Source: Gemmatimonadota bacterium
GTDB taxonomy: Bacteria > Gemmatimonadota > Gemmatimonadetes > Gemmatimonadales > Gemmatimonadaceae
Reading direction: 5' to 3'
DNA length: 64,000 bases
Assembly (NCBI GenBank): GCA_040388625.1
Contig: JAZKBK010000006.1
Span: 1-64,000, forward strand
Position numbers and translations under genes: made by a program. Each line of letters opens with the position of its first letter. The first letter of the stretch is position 1. This document shows, one piece after another, positions 28,287 to 36,557 of this stretch. The notes under the pieces were generated by a model. It was not told the DNA's origin and searched no databases. It saw only the letters and a list, made by a program, of their open reading frames with translations.

Positions 28287-28886
28287 CTAGGTGTGTCGCG
28301 TCGCTCCGCCGAAGTGATAGCGAACGCGAAATTTTTGCATCAGCTCTACCAGTCGGACCAGCGACAGACCCATCACTGCGAAATAGTCGCCGTCGATGCG
28401 TCGTACTATCGTTGCACCGTAACCCTGAATACCGTACGACCCCGCTTTGTCCATCGGCTCGCCGGTCGCGATGTATTCGCGAATTTCATCGCTCGACAAG
28501 CTTCGGAACGTCACTGACACATCATCTACGGAAGACTCCAATTCACCGTTGAACGCGCAGGCCATTCCTGTCAGTACAGTGTGAGTTGCACCGCTCAGAT
28601 CCGAAAGCATCCTGCACGCGTCGTCTTCTGTACGCGGCTTACCCATCACCCTTCCATCCAGAACCACAATCGTATCCGCGGCTATGACCAACGCGCCGGG
28701 ATGCCGCGCCGCTATCTTGGACGCCTTCTCCCGCGCAAGCCGCTCGACGTGCGCCGCAGGCCGTTCTCCGCCGTGCATCGATTCATCGATGTCTGCAGGA
28801 TCGACCGTATGCTGAATGCCAATCAGTTCCAACAGCTCGCGCCGGCGCGGTGACGCAGACGCGAGAACGAAGCGGGGCTCATTCAT
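28287..28886 (-). CDS. maf: Maf-family nucleotide pyrophosphatase
   Basis: House-cleaning nucleoside triphosphate pyrophosphatase hydrolysing non-canonical or modified NTPs (dTTP/UTP or m7GTP subtype not determined). It is 199 aa. The signature LASASPRRRELLELIG opens the protein (residues 8-23), ADTIVVLDGRVMGKP carries the catalytic Asp, and GATHTVLTG and GSYGIQGYGATIVRRIDGDYFAVMGL complete the fold. Its ATG directly abuts the amidohydrolase stop (TAG|ATG), so translation is coupled to that gene. Confidence 0.95.
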   Translation of the reverse strand: MNEPRFVLASASPRRRELLELIGIQHTVDPADIDESMHGGERPAAHVERLAREKASKIAARHPGALVIAADTIVVLDGRVMGKPRTEDDACRMLSDLSGATHTVLTGMACAFNGELESSVDDVSVTFRSLSSDEIREYIATGEPMDKAGSYGIQGYGATIVRRIDGDYFAVMGLSLVRLVELMQKFRVRYHFGGATRHT

Positions 28887-30341
28887 CTAGAAAAGCCCCA
28901 CTTGTCCTTTTACCGACGCGATCAATTTTGCCGGGTCGTATCCGACGCCCTGCCTGAAAACCAATTCGACCTTTCTGATGTCAGAGACGTTCGTGGCCGG
29001 GTCGCCGTTAATGACGACCAGATCCGCCTGCTTGCCGGTGGCGATCGAACCGATCTCGCTCGCTCGCCCCAGATACGTCGCGCCGTTCAGTGTGCAGATC
29101 CTTATCGCTTCGAGAGGCGTGAACCCGCTCCCCACGAGCAGCTCGACCTCACGCTGGTCCGAGTAGCCGGGAATGACCCCGCCCGCTCCGGTCGGATCGG
29201 TTCCCGCTATCAACAGACCGCCAGCGCGCGCGAACTGAAGCTCCATCGCACGATCCTTCGCGAACAGTGTCGAATAGATGGAATGGTCGTTCCCCTGGAC
29301 CGTCGCGTAGAACTTCTCGAATCGTTGCTTGAGTATTGGGTCCAATACATCCAGACCTGGCGGCATCGGCTGGCCGGGAGTGAACGTCTCGAATACCGTG
29401 AGGGTGGACGTTATCGCAACGTGATGCGCGATCAGATCGGCGATCAGCGATTTGAACTGCGCGCTGTTGGGATCGACAGCGGCCATCGACGCCATACCGG
29501 CGGCCTGTCCGGGGCAGACGTCGGGCTTCTTCGACGTATCAAAATCCGTTGATACAAAGAAGCCGTGCTCCAGATCGTCGATCCCTGCCGCAATCGCTTC
29601 GCGGTAAGTCACCGAGCAGAGGTGTCCCGTGATCTTGAACCCGCGCTTGTGCACTTCGTCTACCGCAGCCGCAAGCTCTGCGCGAGTGATGTTCATGTAC
29701 GCCTTGAACGACGTCGCCCCCGCGTCGGCCCAGAAATCCACCATCCGACGCGCGTCGCTCGCATCCTTGAGCTCGTGCATCTGGCCGATGCCGAGCCCTG
29801 GCCCCTGCAGATACGGCGCGCTCGCATCGATCCACGGACCAGGTTTGTCCCCATTCCTTATCGCGCGCGCAATGTTGATCTCGCCATAGCCGTTCATGTT
29901 GCCGCCCGTGCGCATGGACGTCACACCGCCGGCGAGATACAGACGCGTGAAGCTCTCCGCCACATTGCCGTACACTCCCGGACCCGTCGGATAAAACAGA
30001 TGCTCGTGCATCATCACGAGCCCGGGAATCACCGACTTTCCTGTAAGATCCATCACCTGCGCGTTCGCCGGCGGCTTGATCGCCGCGCTGTTCCCCATCT
30101 CGGCGATTTTCCCGTCACGCAGAATCAGCGTCTGGTCGACACGCGGTTGTGCGCCAGTTCCGTCGATCACGCGCACGTGAGTCAGCGCAACTACTGATGT
30201 GTCGACGGTAACGTACTGCCGCACGTTGCGTGACAGTACCGGCCGCTGCGCAGCCATCACGTTCGGCGCAGTGATCATCGGCGCCGCGAGCGCCAGCACC
30301 AGCGCGCGCGCCGCCATCGGAGGATGTTTCGAAGTCTTCAT
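28887..30341 (-). CDS. Exported amidohydrolase (imidazolonepropionase/prolidase-like)
   Basis: A 484-aa metal-dependent hydrolase with an N-terminal signal peptide (ending near NVMAAQ), so periplasmic or secreted. The amidohydrolase signature VIPGLVMMHEHLFY supplies metal ligands. TSFKAYMNI fits the bridging-Lys region, ITGHLCSVTYREAIAAGIDDLEHGFF gives two further His, and GTDPTGAGG holds the catalytic Asp. The composite beta-sandwich edges (LTHVRVIDGTGAQPRVDQTLILRDGKI and KQADLVVINGDPATNVSDI) are typical. The substrate is not deducible; Xaa-Pro dipeptides or cyclic amides are typical for relatives. It is followed without a gap by maf. Confidence 0.9.
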   Translation of the reverse strand: MKTSKHPPMAARALVLALAAPMITAPNVMAAQRPVLSRNVRQYVTVDTSVVALTHVRVIDGTGAQPRVDQTLILRDGKIAEMGNSAAIKPPANAQVMDLTGKSVIPGLVMMHEHLFYPTGPGVYGNVAESFTRLYLAGGVTSMRTGGNMNGYGEINIARAIRNGDKPGPWIDASAPYLQGPGLGIGQMHELKDASDARRMVDFWADAGATSFKAYMNITRAELAAAVDEVHKRGFKITGHLCSVTYREAIAAGIDDLEHGFFVSTDFDTSKKPDVCPGQAAGMASMAAVDPNSAQFKSLIADLIAHHVAITSTLTVFETFTPGQPMPPGLDVLDPILKQRFEKFYATVQGNDHSIYSTLFAKDRAMELQFARAGGLLIAGTDPTGAGGVIPGYSDQREVELLVGSGFTPLEAIRICTLNGATYLGRASEIGSIATGKQADLVVINGDPATNVSDIRKVELVFRQGVGYDPAKLIASVKGQVGLF

Positions 30342-30390
30342 GCAGGGACATTACGCTGTCACATGACCGCCGTCCACCGGCGCGCCGTTC

Positions 30391-30432
30391 CGCAACGGCT
30401 CTGCAACGGCCCTGCGACGGCCCTGCGACGGG
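30391..30432. repeat. Four-unit 11-bp tandem repeat (CTGCGACGGCC)
   Basis: CGCAACGGCTCT, GCAACGGCCCT, GCGACGGCCCT and GCGACGGG follow head to tail in the gap between dtd and the amidohydrolase gene. It is a likely slippage repeat with no visible coding role. Confidence 0.6.
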
Positions 30433-30454
30433 TCGAGCGCCTCCGTGTGCCTCG

Positions 30455-30910
30455 CTACCCGGCGACAACCGCAGAGCGTTCCAGCAGCAACGTCACTGGG
30501 CCGTCGTTCACCAGCTCGACCTGCATGTCGGCACCGAACTCGCCCGCGGCTACGGGGAGGCCGCTGTTCGCCAGCGTGACGAGGAATTCCTGATACAACG
30601 GAATCGCGACCTCGGGCCGCGCCGCGTCCACGAATGATGGGCGGCGGCCCTTTCGAGCATCGCCGTACAGCGTGAACTGCGACACGACCAGAATCGACCC
30701 GCCAACGTCCGCGACCGACCGGTTCATCTTCCCCTCACCGTCTCCGAAGATGCGGAGGCCGAGCAGCTTCTCGGCCATCCAGTCGACCTCGCGGCTCGCA
30801 TCGTCGTGCGTGAAGCCGACGAGGAGCATGAGTCCGGTGCCGATCTCTCCCACCACCCTACCGCCCACGCGCACCGAGGCGCGCGACACCCTCTGAACGA
30901 CCACTCGCAT
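30455..30910 (-). CDS. dtd: D-aminoacyl-tRNA deacylase
   Basis: Hydrolyses D-aminoacyl-tRNAs (and Gly-tRNA-Ala) to protect translation. It is 151 aa, normal length. The family motifs are intact: MRVVVQRVSRASVRV at the start, the catalytic SQFTLYGDARKGRRPSF (SQxTL), and the cross-subunit region NSGLPVAAGEFGADMQVELVNDGPVT, in which GLPVAAG stands for the usual NGPVT-type Gly-cisPro pocket. It stands alone, divergent from acr3. Confidence 0.96.
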   Translation of the reverse strand: MRVVVQRVSRASVRVGGRVVGEIGTGLMLLVGFTHDDASREVDWMAEKLLGLRIFGDGEGKMNRSVADVGGSILVVSQFTLYGDARKGRRPSFVDAARPEVAIPLYQEFLVTLANSGLPVAAGEFGADMQVELVNDGPVTLLLERSAVVAG

Positions 30911-30991
30911 TGGTCAAATCTGGCCCGTCGCGTGCAGCGGCAGCAATGGGCCTTCCGTCCGCGCCTCTTGCCGCCCATTCTCCGCCCGTTC

Positions 30992-31021
30992 TTGACATAT
31001 CAATATTTCTTGATGTATCAT
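30992..31021 (+). promoter_or_regulatory. acr3 promoter overlapped by an ArsR-like operator
   Basis: A consensus -35 TTGACA (30992-30997) is followed after 18 bases by TATCAT (31016-31021). Between them lies the inverted repeat ATCAA-N6-TTGAT (30999-31003, 31010-31014), embedded in ATATCAA...TTGATGTAT. This resembles the operators of ArsR/SmtB repressors and would block RNA polymerase if bound. Confidence 0.6.
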
Positions 31022-31062
31022 TGAGCGAGCGCCTCGCATCGCTGATCTCTTTTGTTGCATAT

Positions 31063-31078
31063 ATCAACCAAACTTGAT
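31063..31078 (+). promoter_or_regulatory. Second ArsR-like operator at the acr3 start codon
   Basis: ATCAA (31063-31067) and TTGAT (31074-31078) repeat the same half-sites with the same 6-base spacing, 64 bp downstream of the first site. The right half-site overlaps the acr3 ATG at 31077. Confidence 0.55.
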
Positions 31079-32177
31079 GGAAGCAAATACTTTAGGCTGG
31101 TCGCCGACGTCCGCCATGGACGCGCCTGTCCTCCGGCGCCTGTCCCGGCTGGATCGCTTCCTCCCGCTCTGGATATTCGCCGCGATGGTGAGCGGCATCG
31201 CGCTGGGACGGGCGTTCCCGGGACTGGGCGCGCTGCTCGACCGGGTGCAGGTGGCCGGCGTGTCGGTGCCAATCGGCATCGGACTGCTCTGGATGATGTA
31301 CCCCGTGCTCGCCAAGGTGCGCTACGAGAGCATCGGTGCGCACGTGGCCGATCGGAAACTGCTGGGCACGTCGCTGGTGCTGAACTGGGTGATCGGCCCC
31401 GTCGTCATGTTCGCGCTGGCGTGGTTGTTACTTCCGGATCTGCCGCATTATCGCGACGGACTTGTTCTGATCGGGCTCGCACGGTGCATCGCGATGGTAC
31501 TGATCTGGAACTCGCTTGCATGCGGCTCGGCAGAGCTTGCCGCTGTCCTCGTCGCACTCAACTCCGTCTTCCAGATTCTCACCTACTCGGTTCTGGGGTG
31601 GCTCTTTCTCACGGTCGTCCCGCACTGGCTTGGAGCTGACACGACTGCGCTTCACGTGTCGATGTGGCAGATCGCAAAGAGCGTTCTGATCTTCCTCGGC
31701 ATTCCACTCCTCGCCGGCTATCTCACACGACGGACGATGGTGGCGAAACGCGGCGAGACATGGTACAACGAGAGCTTCATCCCGCGCATCGGTCCGACTG
31801 CACTGCTGGGATTGCTGTACACCATCGTGCTGATGTTCGCGATGCAGGGAACGCGCATCCTTCAGCTTCCGGTGGACGTCCTGCGAATCGCGATCCCACT
31901 GGTAGTGTACTTCTTCATAATGTTCGGGCTTGCCTTCGTGCTCTCGATGAAGCTTGGCTTCAGCTACGCCGAAACGGCGTCTCTCTCCTTCACGGCCGCT
32001 GGCAACAACTTCGAGCTTGCGATAGCCGTGGCCATCGCGACATTCGGCATTGCCTCCGGTGAAGCGCTCGCCGCAGTGGTGGGTCCGCTGATCGAAGTGC
32101 CTGCACTGGTCGGTCTGGTTTACGTGTCGCTCTGGGCGGGAAGGCGCTATTTCCAGACGTCGCCCGCAACGACATAG
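31077..32177 (+). CDS. acr3: ACR3-family arsenite efflux permease
   Basis: Inner-membrane carrier that extrudes arsenite, of the BASS/BART fold with about ten hydrophobic helices along 366 aa. The ACR3 signature GLARCIAMVLIWNSLACG carries the conserved Cys of the transport site; the usual WNDLA reads WNSLA here. ALNSVFQILTYS and a late AETASLSFTAAGNNFELAIAVAIA block are also typical. ATG 31077 is chosen over the TTG at 31074. Two ArsR-like operators cover the promoter and the start codon, but no arsR, arsC or arsM lies beside it. It is followed 12 bp later by a metallophosphoesterase gene. Confidence 0.93.
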   Translation: MEANTLGWSPTSAMDAPVLRRLSRLDRFLPLWIFAAMVSGIALGRAFPGLGALLDRVQVAGVSVPIGIGLLWMMYPVLAKVRYESIGAHVADRKLLGTSLVLNWVIGPVVMFALAWLLLPDLPHYRDGLVLIGLARCIAMVLIWNSLACGSAELAAVLVALNSVFQILTYSVLGWLFLTVVPHWLGADTTALHVSMWQIAKSVLIFLGIPLLAGYLTRRTMVAKRGETWYNESFIPRIGPTALLGLLYTIVLMFAMQGTRILQLPVDVLRIAIPLVVYFFIMFGLAFVLSMKLGFSYAETASLSFTAAGNNFELAIAVAIATFGIASGEALAAVVGPLIEVPALVGLVYVSLWAGRRYFQTSPATT

Positions 32178-32189
32178 AGGCGACGAATC

Positions 32190-32969
32190 ATGCGTTACGC
32201 GCTCATTTCAGACATCCATGGGAACCGGCCGGCGCTCGAATCCGTGCTCGCCAGCATTCGCACGCGCGATGTCGACAGCATCTACCATCTTGGCGACCTC
32301 GTTGGATACGCCCCCTGGCCAAACGAAGTCTGCGAGATCATCGCCCGCGAAGGAATTGCCGGTGTCGCCGGCAATTACGACTCGACAGTCGCAAATGACT
32401 ACACGCACTGCGGCTGCCGGGCCGAGGACCCGCATCAGGAAGAGCTTGCGCACCAGAGTTACGAATGGACACGGGAGCACGTCAACGCAACCACCAAGGC
32501 ATTTCTTCGCGCACTTCCCTTCCGCATCGACATTCGTCCAGCGGGAGGACATGTCGCCGGGCCGACGGTGACGCTGGTGCACGCAACACCACTCAACAAC
32601 CTCATCTACGTCGATGAGAGTCGGCCAGACGCGTTCCTGACGAAGATGGCGGACGTGGCCAAACTCAAAAGGGGCGATGTGCTTGCATTCGGGCATACAC
32701 ACAAGCCGTGGCGCCGGACGGTGGGAGGAGTGCATTTCATCAATACGGGAAGCGTCGGACGGCCAAAGGATGGTGACTGGCGAGCCGGCTACATTCTGCT
32801 CGACGTCGCCGCGACAACGGCGCGAGCCGAGGTAGTGCGCGTCGAATACGACCTCGACGAAGCGATGAGCGGCATCCGTGACAGCATGCTTCCTTCGGAG
32901 TTCGCAGAATTCCTGGAAACGGGCGGTAAACCGCTCGCGGCCAAGGTTCCCCGCACCGACGACTCATGA
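32190..32969 (+). CDS. Metallophosphoesterase (YfcE/MJ0936-like)
   Basis: Cytosolic calcineurin-type phosphoesterase of 259 aa, substrate unknown. All five metal-binding blocks are visible: SDIHGN (D-x-H), HLGDLVGYAPWPNE (GD), GNYDSTV (GN[H/Y]D), a His in TLVHATP and FGHTHKPW (GHTH). A CGCRAEDP insert sits between blocks three and four. A C-terminal tail beyond the fold (about 215-259) is not typical. It sits between acr3 and an ABC exporter, overlapping the latter by 4 bp (ATGA), so the three genes form one likely operon. Confidence 0.9.
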   Translation: MRYALISDIHGNRPALESVLASIRTRDVDSIYHLGDLVGYAPWPNEVCEIIAREGIAGVAGNYDSTVANDYTHCGCRAEDPHQEELAHQSYEWTREHVNATTKAFLRALPFRIDIRPAGGHVAGPTVTLVHATPLNNLIYVDESRPDAFLTKMADVAKLKRGDVLAFGHTHKPWRRTVGGVHFINTGSVGRPKDGDWRAGYILLDVAATTARAEVVRVEYDLDEAMSGIRDSMLPSEFAEFLETGGKPLAAKVPRTDDS

Positions 32970-34756
32970 AACTTCTCGCCAAGTACCTCAAGCGCTACTG
33001 GCGCCTGGTCCTGCTGGCGCTGCTTCTCGCGGCCATCAACCAGGTGTTCTCGCTGCTCGACCCGTTGATCTTCCGGTATGTAATCGACAACTACGCAACG
33101 AAATTCCGCCAGTACACCACCATGCAATTCGTGCGCGGTGTGTCGGTCCTGCTGGCAGCGGCGGTCGGTGTGGCTTTCGTGTCACGTGTAGCCAAGGCAT
33201 TCCAGGATTATTTCGTCAACGTAGTCACGCAGCGCGTCGGTGTCGATCTTTATTCCGACGGAATTCGATACTCGCTCGAGCTGCCATACTCGCTATTCGA
33301 AGACCAACGCAGCGGTGAGACGCTCGGAAAGATCCAGCAGGCGCGGCTCGACGCCCAGCGGTTCATAACGGCAGCCGTGAACGTTCTCTTCACTACGATC
33401 GTGGGTGTCGTCTTCGTGATGGTGTACGCGTACAAGGTTCACTGGTCCATCGCACCGGCTTTTCTGCTCACGGTTCCACTGCTTGGCGTTCTCAGCTCGG
33501 TGCTGAGCCGTAGAATCAAGCGCGTGCAGGAAGTGATCGTCGCCGAGACGACCGCGCTCGCCGGCGCAACGACGGAATCGCTCCGGAACATCGAGCTGGT
33601 CAAGAGCCTCGGTCTCACGGAGCAGGAGGTTACGCGCCTCAATTCGACGACCGAGAAGATCCTCAAGCTCGAGCTGAAGAAGGTGCGCTATCTCCGCAGT
33701 CTCAGCTTCATTCAGGGAACGTGCGTGAATCTGCTGCGAACGTCGATCCTGTTCCTGATGTTGTACCTCATCTTTGCACAACAGATATCCGTCGGCCAGT
33801 TCTTCGCATTGCTCATCTACTCGTTCTTCATATTCGGCCCCTTGCAGGAGCTGGGGAACGTCATCAATACCTACCGCGAGACCGAAGCGTCCATGGCGAA
33901 TCTCGAAACGGTATTTGCGATACCGCCGGATCCGCGTCCGGAGCATCCAGTGGAGATCGGCCCGCTCACCAGTCTTGCATTCGATCACGTAACCTTCCAG
34001 CATCGTTCGGCGAATGCGCCAGCGCTTGTCGACGTCTCGTTCCAGACGGAGCGCGGCCAGACGATTGCCTTCGTCGGTCCGTCCGGCGCGGGGAAGTCCA
34101 CGCTCGTGAAGCTTCTCCTCGGCCTGTATCATCCGCTGGAGGGCCGGATTCTATATAACGGCACATCCGGTACTGAGGTCGAGCTGGATGCACTGCGTAC
34201 GCGCATCGGACTCGTAGCGCAGGACGCGCAGCTGTTTTCCGGAACGATCGCCGAGAATCTGCGATTCGTGCGACCCGACGCTACCGACGCCGACTGCATG
34301 CGCGTGCTGCACGAGGCCGCTGCGGACAGTCTGCTCACACGTGCAGATAAGGGCCTCGACACGATGATCGGCGAAGGGGGCGTGAAGGTGTCGGGTGGTG
34401 AGCGCCAGCGGCTCGCCATTGCGCGCGCGCTACTGCGACGCCCATCGCTGCTCATCTTCGATGAAGCGACGTCGGCGCTCGACTCGATTACCGAAGAAGA
34501 GGTGAGCCGCACGATCCGCGACGTCGCGACGCGGCGCGAGACGATCGCGATACTCATCGCGCACCGGCTGTCCACGATCATGCACGCAGATACGATCTAT
34601 GTGCTCGAGCGCGGACGCATCGTCGAGTCGGGACGGCATGCCGATCTGCTGGAGCAGAAGGGATTGTACCACGCGATGTGGCGTCAGCAAGTCGGAGAGC
34701 GGCGATGGCCTTCGGGTACGCCCGCGCCACATCTCCAGCCGGCGCTGACCACCTAG
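32966..34756 (+). CDS. ABC exporter, fused permease-ATPase (MsbA/McjD-like)
   Basis: A 596-aa half-transporter that would act as a dimer. The N-terminal ABC transmembrane domain (about 1-320) has six hydrophobic helices. The nucleotide-binding domain has Walker A GPSGAGKSTLVK, Q-loop VAQDAQL, signature VSGGERQRLAIARAL, Walker B LLIFDEATSALD and H-loop IAHRLST. The substrate (lipid, peptide or drug) is not deducible. Its ATG overlaps the metallophosphoesterase stop. A promoter for the next gene begins about 65 bp after its stop. Confidence 0.92.
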   Translation: MKLLAKYLKRYWRLVLLALLLAAINQVFSLLDPLIFRYVIDNYATKFRQYTTMQFVRGVSVLLAAAVGVAFVSRVAKAFQDYFVNVVTQRVGVDLYSDGIRYSLELPYSLFEDQRSGETLGKIQQARLDAQRFITAAVNVLFTTIVGVVFVMVYAYKVHWSIAPAFLLTVPLLGVLSSVLSRRIKRVQEVIVAETTALAGATTESLRNIELVKSLGLTEQEVTRLNSTTEKILKLELKKVRYLRSLSFIQGTCVNLLRTSILFLMLYLIFAQQISVGQFFALLIYSFFIFGPLQELGNVINTYRETEASMANLETVFAIPPDPRPEHPVEIGPLTSLAFDHVTFQHRSANAPALVDVSFQTERGQTIAFVGPSGAGKSTLVKLLLGLYHPLEGRILYNGTSGTEVELDALRTRIGLVAQDAQLFSGTIAENLRFVRPDATDADCMRVLHEAAADSLLTRADKGLDTMIGEGGVKVSGGERQRLAIARALLRRPSLLIFDEATSALDSITEEEVSRTIRDVATRRETIAILIAHRLSTIMHADTIYVLERGRIVESGRHADLLEQKGLYHAMWRQQVGERRWPSGTPAPHLQPALTT

Positions 34757-34821
34757 CGGCGTGCAGCCAGGCCCTCCGCGCGGGCTGATTCTAGCGGCGT
34801 ACCATGCGGTTTTTTCCGCGC

Positions 34822-34849
34822 TTGACATGCCCGTGCGCGGCCCTAGCTT
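34822..34849 (+). promoter_or_regulatory. Promoter of the cupredoxin lipoprotein gene
   Basis: TTGACA (34822-34827) and TAGCTT (34844-34849) are 16 bases apart, 30 bases before the start codon. A GAGAGGAA ribosome site follows. This is the clearest instance of TAGCTT acting as a -10 hexamer in the window. Confidence 0.6.
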
Positions 34850-34879
34850 CTCCACCAAGTCCACAATTGAGAGGAAATC

Positions 34880-35761
34880 ATGCGCACCCGGCTAGCCTTG
34901 GCTGGAACGTTTGTGTTCGTTATTGCTGGCTGTACACCAAAGGAAAAGGCGTCGGTCGCGAAGACCGACTCGACGACAGCGGCTACAGTTGCAACAGCCG
35001 CGCCCGCGACTGCGACCGCGCCCAACGTGGTCACGGTTCAGGCCAAGGATTTCTCGTACGATGGACCGTCCGAGATTCCCGCAGGCATGACGACATTCAA
35101 GCTCGTCAACGACGGCAAGGACCTGCACCATCTCACCATCATCCGACTGGACAGCGGGAAGACGTTGAAGGATCTCGAGGCTGCGCTTGCTCTTCCGGCC
35201 GCCCCGCCGACGTGGGCAGTGCCGATGGGCGGTCCTAACGCCCCGGACCCGACCAAGCAATCCAACGCGACGCTCGACCTCACTCCCGGCAACTACGCGA
35301 TGGTCTGCTTCGTGGACGTTCCGGGCGGCGTACCGCATTTCGCGAAGGGAATGATCAAGGCCTTTACCGTCGGAGCCGCGCCCGCTGGCGCAGCCGCGAC
35401 TGCGCCGGTCGCGGATGTGGACATCAAGCTCGTCGACTACGGATTCGATCTCTCAAAGCCGCTGACAGCTGGCACGCACACCTTCGCGGTGACCAACGGC
35501 GCGTCGCAGCCACACGAGGTGGAGCTGGTCAAGCTCGCACCCGGCAAGACTGTGGAGCAGCTGCTCGGATGGATGCAGAAGCCGGCCGGTCCGCCACCGG
35601 CGTCCGCTATTGGCGGCGTCGCCGGCTTCATCGGAGACACCAACTACTTCACGGCCGATATCACGCCCGGACAGTATGCGCTGATCTGTTTCCTCCCGGA
35701 CGCAAAGGACGGAAAACCGCACTTCACGCACGGCATGACCAAGACGATCACGGTCATGTGA
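34880..35761 (+). CDS. Lipoprotein with two tandem cupredoxin-like domains
   Basis: A 293-aa exported lipoprotein (lipobox VIAGC, Cys18) followed by an Ala/Thr-rich linker. Two homologous cupredoxin-like domains follow (about 50-165 and 178-292). Each starts with a strand like DFSYDGP or DYGFDLS, keeps an early His (DLHHLTI; QPHEVELV) and ends with Cys-His-Met (VCFVDVPGGVPHFAKGM; ICFLPDAKDGKPHFTHGM). The His/Cys/His/Met set of type-1 copper sites is thus present in both. It is likely an electron-transfer or copper-binding protein. It has its own promoter and terminator. Copper binding is inferred from the ligands. Confidence 0.82.
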   Translation: MRTRLALAGTFVFVIAGCTPKEKASVAKTDSTTAATVATAAPATATAPNVVTVQAKDFSYDGPSEIPAGMTTFKLVNDGKDLHHLTIIRLDSGKTLKDLEAALALPAAPPTWAVPMGGPNAPDPTKQSNATLDLTPGNYAMVCFVDVPGGVPHFAKGMIKAFTVGAAPAGAAATAPVADVDIKLVDYGFDLSKPLTAGTHTFAVTNGASQPHEVELVKLAPGKTVEQLLGWMQKPAGPPPASAIGGVAGFIGDTNYFTADITPGQYALICFLPDAKDGKPHFTHGMTKTITVM

Positions 35762-35815
35762 TATCCGGCCAGGATGCGAGCGGTCAGTCGTTCGACTGAC
35801 TGCCGAATCGGCACC

Positions 35816-35858
35816 GATACGCGCTGGCGGACACTCCGTCGGCGCGTATCTTCTTTTT
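35816..35858 (+). terminator. Rho-independent terminator of the cupredoxin gene
   Basis: GATACGCGC (35816-35824) pairs with GCGCGTATC (35842-35850) and is followed by TTCTTTTT. A second perfect hairpin (GTCAGTCG-TT-CGACTGAC, 35783-35800) precedes it. Confidence 0.8.
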
Positions 35859-35892
35859 CAGTCCTGTTCACCCTCTTGCGGGAGATCTGCCG

Positions 35893-36342
35893 ATGTGGAG
35901 TGACTTCAAGGCATTCATCATGCGCGGCAACGTACTTGACCTGGCCGTTGCGGTAGTGATCGGAGCGGCGTTCGGCGTTGTGGTAAAGTCTCTCGTCGAC
36001 GACGTGATCATGCCACCCATCGGCCTCCTGCTGGGCCACGTTGATTTCTCCAACCTGTACGTGCTCCTGAAGGATGGCGTAAAGTCAGCTCCGCCTTACG
36101 CCTCGCTCGCTGATGCGAAAGCAGCTGGCGCCGTGACGCTGAACTACGGAATATTCGTCAATAACATCATCACGTTCCTCATCGTCGCACTCGCAATCTT
36201 CCTGGTCGTGCGCTCGGCAAACAAGGTTTACAAGAAGCCCGCAGCGGCTGTCACCACCAAGCCGTGCCCGTTCTGCGCGATGGACATCCCGATCGCGGCA
36301 ACCCGGTGCCCGCACTGCACGTCGGAGCTGAAAGCAGCGTAG
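35893..36342 (+). CDS. mscL: Large-conductance mechanosensitive channel with zinc-ribbon tail
   Basis: Homopentameric inner-membrane channel that opens under hypo-osmotic shock. The MscL core is standard: N-terminal amphipathic helix WSDFKAFIMRGN, TM1 VLDLAVAVVIGAAFGVVVKSLVDDVIMPPIG, periplasmic loop, and TM2 NYGIFVNNIITFLIVALAIFLVV. Instead of the usual charged helical bundle, the C-terminus (about 123-149) carries a two-CxxC zinc ribbon, CPFCAMDIPIAATRCPHC. The 149-aa length reflects this. It is monocistronic, between two terminators. Confidence 0.95.
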   Translation: MWSDFKAFIMRGNVLDLAVAVVIGAAFGVVVKSLVDDVIMPPIGLLLGHVDFSNLYVLLKDGVKSAPPYASLADAKAAGAVTLNYGIFVNNIITFLIVALAIFLVVRSANKVYKKPAAAVTTKPCPFCAMDIPIAATRCPHCTSELKAA

Positions 36343-36379
36343 ATCGCTGCGACCGTCGTCGTCGTCGTCGCAAACGAGA

Positions 36380-36418
36380 AAGTGCCGCGTTCCCACTCGG
36401 AACGCGGCACTTGTTTTG
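36380..36418 (+). terminator. Rho-independent terminator of mscL
   Basis: AAGTGCCGCGTTCC (36380-36393) pairs with GGAACGCGGCACTT (36399-36412) around a 5-base loop, followed by GTTTTG. The 14-bp stem starts 37 bases after the stop. Confidence 0.88.
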
Positions 36419-36557
36419 TATCCCTCACGTATCGGACCGCAAGAATTTATAAAGATTCTCGTACGCAATAACGCCCACGAACTGCGTCCCTGTCGCGTAT
36501 CCATAACGTAAAGTATGCTTACACGCCACAATTCCTCACCCTTGCCAGGACCGCTGC

